From positions 1 through 17,325 of the forward strand of contig JBDRNO010000017.1 of NCBI GenBank assembly GCA_043811005.1: DNA of 17,325 bases. Reading direction: 5' to 3'. The position numbers were made by a program, and so were the translations under genes. This document shows positions 12,694-17,325 of the stretch, piece by piece. Every line of letters begins with the position of its first letter. Within the stretch, counting starts at the first letter, position 1. Source of the DNA: JBDRNO01 sp043811005. Lineage in GTDB: Bacteria; Bacteroidota; Bacteroidia; NORP154. The notes below the pieces were generated by a model. That model did not search any database. It had not been told where the DNA came from and worked only from the letters and a program-made list of their open reading frames with translations.

Positions 12694-15600
12694 TCACCGT
12701 ATCAGCGTAACATGCCCGATATACTCATGCTCTTCACCAAAGATATCTGTTATATTTATCATGTAAACATAAACATCCTGCTGGGCAATCAGTGTTCCTC
12801 CTCCAACCGTACCATCCCACGGGATGCTCAGGTCTGACGTCTCAAAGATCTGCTGCCCCCACCTGTTAAATATGAACATTTCAAATTCTTTTATACCTAT
12901 TCCTTTTAAGGTAAAAATATCATTTATCCCATCACTATTTGGCGAAAAAGTGTTTGGTATCCACACCCTGAATTCCGCATTAACCCATACTGCCCTCACA
13001 ACAGTAGCCGGGCATCCATATTCATTCATTATCGTCAGCACAACATTATAAACACCCATTTCATAAGTATTGGTTGGGTTTTGTATTGTCGAAGTTTGCC
13101 CGTTACCAAGGTCCCAATACCAGGTTGAGATAGTGTCGCCAACAAAAGGATCGCCTGAGGAAAGGTCGGTAAAATCAATTGAGGGGAACAATATCGTTGT
13201 AATAAACGGGGCAGGATTAAAATCGCCAAATGACGCAACAGCAGTAAAATCCGCTGTGGGAGAAGGGGAAATGACGATCGTATCACCATTAGAGGGAAAA
13301 TCGGCACAGGTATAGATGGTCATGGTCACTGTTCCCACACATCCGTATTGATTAACCACAGTCAGTTCAACCGAATAAGTTCCCGTATCAGTGTATGTGT
13401 GCGTGGGATTCTGCTGGGTTGATGTTGACCCGTCTCCAAAATCCCATTCCCAGCTTGAGATGGTGTCACCAATTACAGGGTCTCCAAACGACTGGTCTGT
13501 AAAATCAATCGTAGGTAGCAATATTGTGGTGTCAGCAGCGGCAGCGGTAAAATCAGCCGTTGGGTCAGGTGAAATAATGATCATGCTGTTGTTAAGGGAA
13601 TTGGTTTGACAGCCCTGCGGGGACATAACCGAAACCGACATATAAAATATTCCCATACTGTCATACTGGTGGACGGCATATGGGTTAGAAGTGGTATCGA
13701 GAGCGCCATCGCCAAAATCCCAGTAGTAATATGAGCCGGGTATTTCAGCGATCTCATCAAAAAAGCTAATTGTTGCACTTCCGCAGGCATTTGGTGACGG
13801 TGGAACTACTCCCACTTCCGGGTATGGATTCACTTCCACCAGCACGGAATCTGAGGCAGTTGGTGTGCCGCATCCATCATTCACGGTTATTGTGTAATAT
13901 GTGGTTGTCTCGGGAAATACCATTATAGAGCTCGTGGAGTCACCTGTATTCCAGGAATAAACATAATTGCCGTCACCTCCCGTAACTATAACGGATATGG
14001 CAGTACTATCACCAATACAAATGGAATCGGGTACTGTAAAGGTTATCATAAATGGCTCAACCGACACAAAAACGCTGTCTGTTTTACTGCATCCCAAGCT
14101 GTCTGTAACCGTAACTACATAAGTTGTAGATGTCCCGGGATACAGGGTATCAGGGCCTGTACCCGATACCAGTGTGTCGCTCCACGAATAGGTATAACTA
14201 CCCGTACCTCCGGATGCCGAAACGCTTATGATGGCATACATACCAACACAAATTGTTGTGTCATCGGCAGTGGTTATAATGAGACCGGGCTGCTGCGTGA
14301 TAGTTACACTATCAATTGAGGCACATCCCATAGTATCGGTTACAATAACAGTATAATTACCCATAGGCAGCCCGCTTACAATAGAATCCGTGTCTGGTAT
14401 ATCCCACAAATAAGTATAGGGTAAAGTTCCACCGGAGACACTTGCTGTTGCACCTCCCGAACTATCCCCAAAACAATTTATATTTATAATATCAGTAATG
14501 GTTGCAATTAAAGAATCCGGTTCGGTAACAGTTATGCTTATTATAGTATCACAACCCAGGGAGTCGGTTACCGTAACATTATAAGTTCCTGCCGGAAGGG
14601 ATGTTGCTAAAGTGTCTGTTTGTAGCGCAGGGTCATCCCATGAGTAAATGTAAGGTGGTGTACCCCCTGAAATGCTTATTATTGCTTCTCCCGTACTATC
14701 GCCCTTGCAGGCAACATCAGTAATTCCGCTAACAGTTGCAACCAAGAGATCCGGCTCTGTAATAGTGTCAATTGCTGTCGTATCACATCCCAACGAGTCA
14801 GTTATCATTACGGTATATACTCCTGCTAATAGCCATACAGCCGTATCGGAAGTTTGCACCGAATCATCATCCCATAAATAACTATAGGGTGGTGTCCCCC
14901 CACTTGCGGTGAGCGTAGCCGAACCGTCATTCCCTTCCTTACAGCTCACATTCACAGTACTCGTAATATCCGCAATAAGAAGTAATGGTTCTGTAATTAT
15001 TACGCTGTCTGTTGTATCACACCCATTGTCATCCGTAACCGTTACATAATAAGTCCCTGCTAAAAGTCCTGTAGCTATATTGGTTGTCTGCGTATCAGGA
15101 TCGTTCCAGAAGTAGGAATAAAGCCCTGCTCCCCCGCTTACAATGACCGTAGCGGAACCGTCACTGCCGTCAAAACAGCTCACATTGGTGCTGTCAGTAA
15201 TGCTTGCAGTCAACAGAGACGGCTCATTAATAGTCACATAAGCAGTATCCGCACATCCGTTGGTATCGGTAACAATTACAGTATCTGTCCCTGCAGGAAG
15301 TCCGGTGGCTATGTACCCGGTTTGTGCAGGAATCGTGTTCCATAAATAGCTATAGGGCATTGTACCTCCGCTTGCGGTGGCCTTTGCCTCCCCATCATTT
15401 CCACCGTTACAACTCACATGCGTATAAGAGCCAATACTTACAGTCAGAACAGCGGGCTGGGTAATTATTATATTGGAAATAGCTGTGTCGCAACCATTTG
15501 CATCTACAATCGTAATCATGTAGCTGCCCGGGCATAAGCCGGTAACTGTATCTGTTGATTGATAGGGTGTGGTATTCCAGAGATATGTATATGGCGGGGT

Positions 15601-17325
15601 TCCGCCTGATACTATTACTATAATTTCCCCATCGCATTCCCCGTTGCAGCTAACATCATTAACCGCTGTAATATTGGCTATTAGCAAAGGCGGTTCGGTT
15701 ATTGTTGCATCAACTGAAGTAGTACAGCCCGAGCTGTCGGTAACGGTTGCGGTATATATTCCTGCCGGAAGACCCGTTGCCGTTGCATTGGTTTGAGCGG
15801 AAGTATCATTCCATAAATAAGAATATGGGATGCGACCACCTGAAGCAGTAACCGTTGCCCATCCATCGCTGCTACCAAAACAACTCACATTTACACTATC
15901 CGTAATATCTGCCTCAAGAATAGCCGGTTCTAAAATTTCTATACTGACAATACTGTCGCAACCACCGGAATCTATTACAGTAACTGAATAAATTCCTGCG
16001 GGTAAGCTGTCAGCAGTTGCAGTTGTTTGAGACATCGGGTCATCCCATAAATAGGTATAAGGCGGTAACTCTTCCGAAACCGTTACTGTTGCCTCTCCGT
16101 CAGAAACGCCATTACAGGCAATATCTGTTTTACTGATACTCTGAACTACAGGTAAATATTCATCAACAAATACCGGTACGGTAAACTGGCAACCATTAAA
16201 ATCTGTAGTTGTAACAGAATAAGTTCCTGCAGGTAAGCCGGTTGCCACTGAATCTGTCTGTCCGCCAGCTGGCGGATCATCCCATAAGTATGTATATGGC
16301 GGTGTCCCGCCTGATGGGGTTACTGTTGCCTCTCCTGTGCTGTCTCCATAACAACTGTTTATATTGTTGGTAATAGCTGCAATTAAGCTATCAGGTTCTG
16401 TAATTATTATACTGTCAATTGCGTTACACATATTAGCATCAATTATGTACAAAGAATAAAGTCCCGGGGCAAGCACTGTAATTGTGTCGGTTGGCTGGCC
16501 GCCCGGAGTCCAGGAGAAAGTATAAGGAGATGTACCTCCTGTAGCTATTGCAATTGCTTGCCCGTCATTTGCTCCTTTACAGCTTACATCTGTGCTTATG
16601 ATATTAGCAACAAGAAGCGGTGGTTCTGTAATACATATATTTGCTGTGGCGTCACAACCATTATCATCGGTAATGGTAACTGTATAGCACCCTGCCGGAA
16701 GACCTGTTGCCTTGGGAGTAGTTTGGGTTGAATCATCATCCCATAAATAGATATAAGGCGCTGTACCTCCACTTGCGGTGGCCGTAGCCGAACCGTCACT
16801 GCCACTAAAACAGCTTACATTTACACTGTTTGTAATACTTGCTGCCAGGATAGCCGGCTGATAAATTGTTACACTAACTGTATCCGTACATCCGTTTGAA
16901 TCGCTGACAATTACCGTATATATGCCCGTATCAAGCCCTGTGGCTATAGAATCGGTTTGCGCAGGTGAAGTATCCCATGAATAAGTGTAAGGAGTTGTAC
17001 CCCCGGTTGCGGTGACCGTAGATGAACCGTCATCACCACCTCTGCAGCGAACATGTGTAGTTGAAGATATGCCGGCAGCAAGAGCCGGTGGTTGAACAAT
17101 AGTCACCGAATCCATAACTATACATCCATTAGTGTCGGTTAACATTACCAAATAATTTCCCGGGCATAAGCCGGTAGCCGTGGCAGTTGACTGAATTGGT
17201 GTAGCATTCCACAGATAAGTATAAGGCACAGTGCCTCCACTTGCGGTGACCGTAGCCGAACCGTCACACGCCCCATTACAACTGACATTAACTATGGAAG
17301 AAACAGCGCCGGTGAGAATAAGCGG
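12694..17325 (-). CDS. Giant SprB-repeat/PKD surface protein with T9SS type B sorting domain, N-terminus outside window
   Basis: The reading frame is open to the right edge (first codon at 17325-17323), giving 1543 residues and a TGA stop at 12694-12696. The first possible start inside the window, GTG at 17229, sits in the middle of a SprB repeat and is not a real start. Domains, numbered from the window edge: 13 SprB repeats of 75-80 residues (about 1-1008), each with a VSC.G..DG opening, a GG..PYTYLW core and an NGC-D-T ending; two Ig-like domains (about 1009-1165); three PKD domains (about 1166-1446) with YYWDFGDG, WEWDFGDG and a degenerate WYWDLGNG; then a CHU_C/type B sorting domain (about 1447-1543) with PNTFSPNSDGIND, FNRWGQQIF and PWDGTVGGG. 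The family is exported by T9SS and acts at the cell surface, as in SprB-type gliding adhesins. Role as adhesin or filament is inference; no catalytic motif is seen. Its C-terminal third is paralogous to that of the gene at 396-5567. Confidence 0.95.
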   Translation of the reverse strand, partial: PLILTGAVSSIVNVSCNGACDGSATVTASGGTVPYTYLWNATPIQSTATATGLCPGNYLVMLTDTNGCIVMDSVTIVQPPALAAGISSTTHVRCRGGDDGSSTVTATGGTTPYTYSWDTSPAQTDSIATGLDTGIYTVIVSDSNGCTDTVSVTIYQPAILAASITNSVNVSCFSGSDGSATATASGGTAPYIYLWDDDSTQTTPKATGLPAGCYTVTITDDNGCDATANICITEPPLLVANIISTDVSCKGANDGQAIAIATGGTSPYTFSWTPGGQPTDTITVLAPGLYSLYIIDANMCNAIDSIIITEPDSLIAAITNNINSCYGDSTGEATVTPSGGTPPYTYLWDDPPAGGQTDSVATGLPAGTYSVTTTDFNGCQFTVPVFVDEYLPVVQSISKTDIACNGVSDGEATVTVSEELPPYTYLWDDPMSQTTATADSLPAGIYSVTVIDSGGCDSIVSIEILEPAILEADITDSVNVSCFGSSDGWATVTASGGRIPYSYLWNDTSAQTNATATGLPAGIYTATVTDSSGCTTSVDATITEPPLLIANITAVNDVSCNGECDGEIIVIVSGGTPPYTYLWNTTPYQSTDTVTGLCPGSYMITIVDANGCDTAISNIIITQPAVLTVSIGSYTHVSCNGGNDGEAKATASGGTMPYSYLWNTIPAQTGYIATGLPAGTDTVIVTDTNGCADTAYVTINEPSLLTASITDSTNVSCFDGSDGSATVIVSGGAGLYSYFWNDPDTQTTNIATGLLAGTYYVTVTDDNGCDTTDSVIITEPLLLIADITSTVNVSCKEGNDGSATLTASGGTPPYSYLWDDDSVQTSDTAVWLLAGVYTVMITDSLGCDTTAIDTITEPDLLVATVSGITDVACKGDSTGEAIISISGGTPPYIYSWDDPALQTDTLATSLPAGTYNVTVTDSLGCDTIISITVTEPDSLIATITDIININCFGDSSGGATASVSGGTLPYTYLWDIPDTDSIVSGLPMGNYTVIVTDTMGCASIDSVTITQQPGLIITTADDTTICVGMYAIISVSASGGTGSYTYSWSDTLVSGTGPDTLYPGTSTTYVVTVTDSLGCSKTDSVFVSVEPFMITFTVPDSICIGDSTAISVIVTGGDGNYVYSWNTGDSTSSIMVFPETTTYYTITVNDGCGTPTASDSVLVEVNPYPEVGVVPPSPNACGSATISFFDEIAEIPGSYYYWDFGDGALDTTSNPYAVHQYDSMGIFYMSVSVMSPQGCQTNSLNNSMIIISPDPTADFTAAAADTTILLPTIDFTDQSFGDPVIGDTISSWEWDFGDGSTSTQQNPTHTYTDTGTYSVELTVVNQYGCVGTVTMTIYTCADFPSNGDTIVISPSPTADFTAVASFGDFNPAPFITTILFPSIDFTDLSSGDPFVGDTISTWYWDLGNGQTSTIQNPTNTYEMGVYNVVLTIMNEYGCPATVVRAVWVNAEFRVWIPNTFSPNSDGINDIFTLKGIGIKEFEMFIFNRWGQQIFETSDLSIPWDGTVGGGTLIAQQDVYVYMINITDIFGEEHEYIGHVTLIR
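12697..12985 (-). other. T9SS type B sorting domain (CHU_C), right-hand gene
   Basis: C-terminal 95 or so residues: EFRVWIPNTFSPNSDGIND, GIGIKEFEMFIFNRWGQQ, PWDGTVGGG, VYVYMINITD, FGEEHEY and ending GHVTLIR. It differs from the left-hand gene's domain at few positions. Confidence 0.92.
14300..17325 (-). repeat. Array of 13 SprB repeats (right-hand gene)
   Basis: Thirteen consecutive protein repeats of 75-80 residues (about 230 bp). The first is probably complete apart from its leading residues and touches the window edge. The array may continue outside. Repeats are diverged in protein sequence but share short near-identical DNA tracts, for example CACTTGCGGTGA-type stretches near 14890, 16770 and 17240. 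Repeats 1 and 8 (about 17090-17325 and 15450-15665) carry an extra cysteine pair; repeat 3 carries a different pair (AGCYTV and NICITE). Confidence 0.9.

Noticed and set aside
17226..17229. Start codon for the right-hand gene at 17229 (GTG)
   Set aside because: The frame stays open to the window edge and the upstream residues complete the same SprB repeat, so this GTG is internal and the gene is partial.

Overview
The window looks like chromosomal DNA of a member of the Bacteroidota (Bacteroidetes), probably an environmental or uncultivated lineage. The main reason is that all three large genes end in a gliding-motility-associated C-terminal domain (CHU_C, type B sorting domain of the type IX secretion system, T9SS), a signal confined to this phylum. 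The stalks are built from PKD domains (W-x-W/D-FGD motifs) and SprB repeats, named after the Flavobacterium SprB gliding adhesin. No rRNA, tRNA, transposase gene or CRISPR array is visible.

Layout. All three genes are on the minus strand, so transcription runs from high to low coordinates. (i) 12694-17325 is the C-terminal 1543 residues of a giant surface protein whose start lies beyond the right edge: 13 SprB repeats, 2 Ig-like domains, 3 PKD domains and a type B sorting domain. (ii) 6160-12114 encodes a complete 1984-residue mosaic: signal peptide, a Cys-rich Bacteroidota head domain, Ig/PKD-like domains, a beta-helix segment carrying about 320 residues of Gly-rich GGX sequence, 6 SprB repeats, a PKD domain and a sorting domain. 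(iii) 396-5567 encodes a complete 1723-residue protein: signal peptide, 14 PKD domains in tandem, 2 SprB repeats, an Ig-like domain, 2 more PKD domains and a sorting domain. Proteins (i) and (iii) share the same C-terminal module but carry different stalks.

The three gene-free stretches (1-395, 5568-6159, 12115-12693) are largely made of short tandem repeats and hairpins. These include heptanucleotide tracts (CTTCTCG-, TTCAATT-, CCAGCAT-type), an octanucleotide tract (ACCATGCA), two arrays with a 24-bp period, palindromes sharing a CCCCGCCA core, and one good candidate terminator with a GAAA loop. One heptamer tract (ATTGAAA x4) lies inside the signal-peptide codons of the 1723-residue protein, where a change of one unit would shift the frame.

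How the parts work together (inference): this is a locus of very large, repeat-built, T9SS-exported adhesins or surface filaments. Stalk modules appear to have been exchanged between neighbours, and the short repeats offer a route to length, expression or arrangement variation. The 'interesting system' here is therefore a candidate variable-adhesin locus, not an enzymatic pathway. No PorP/SprF-type secretion partner is encoded inside the window.
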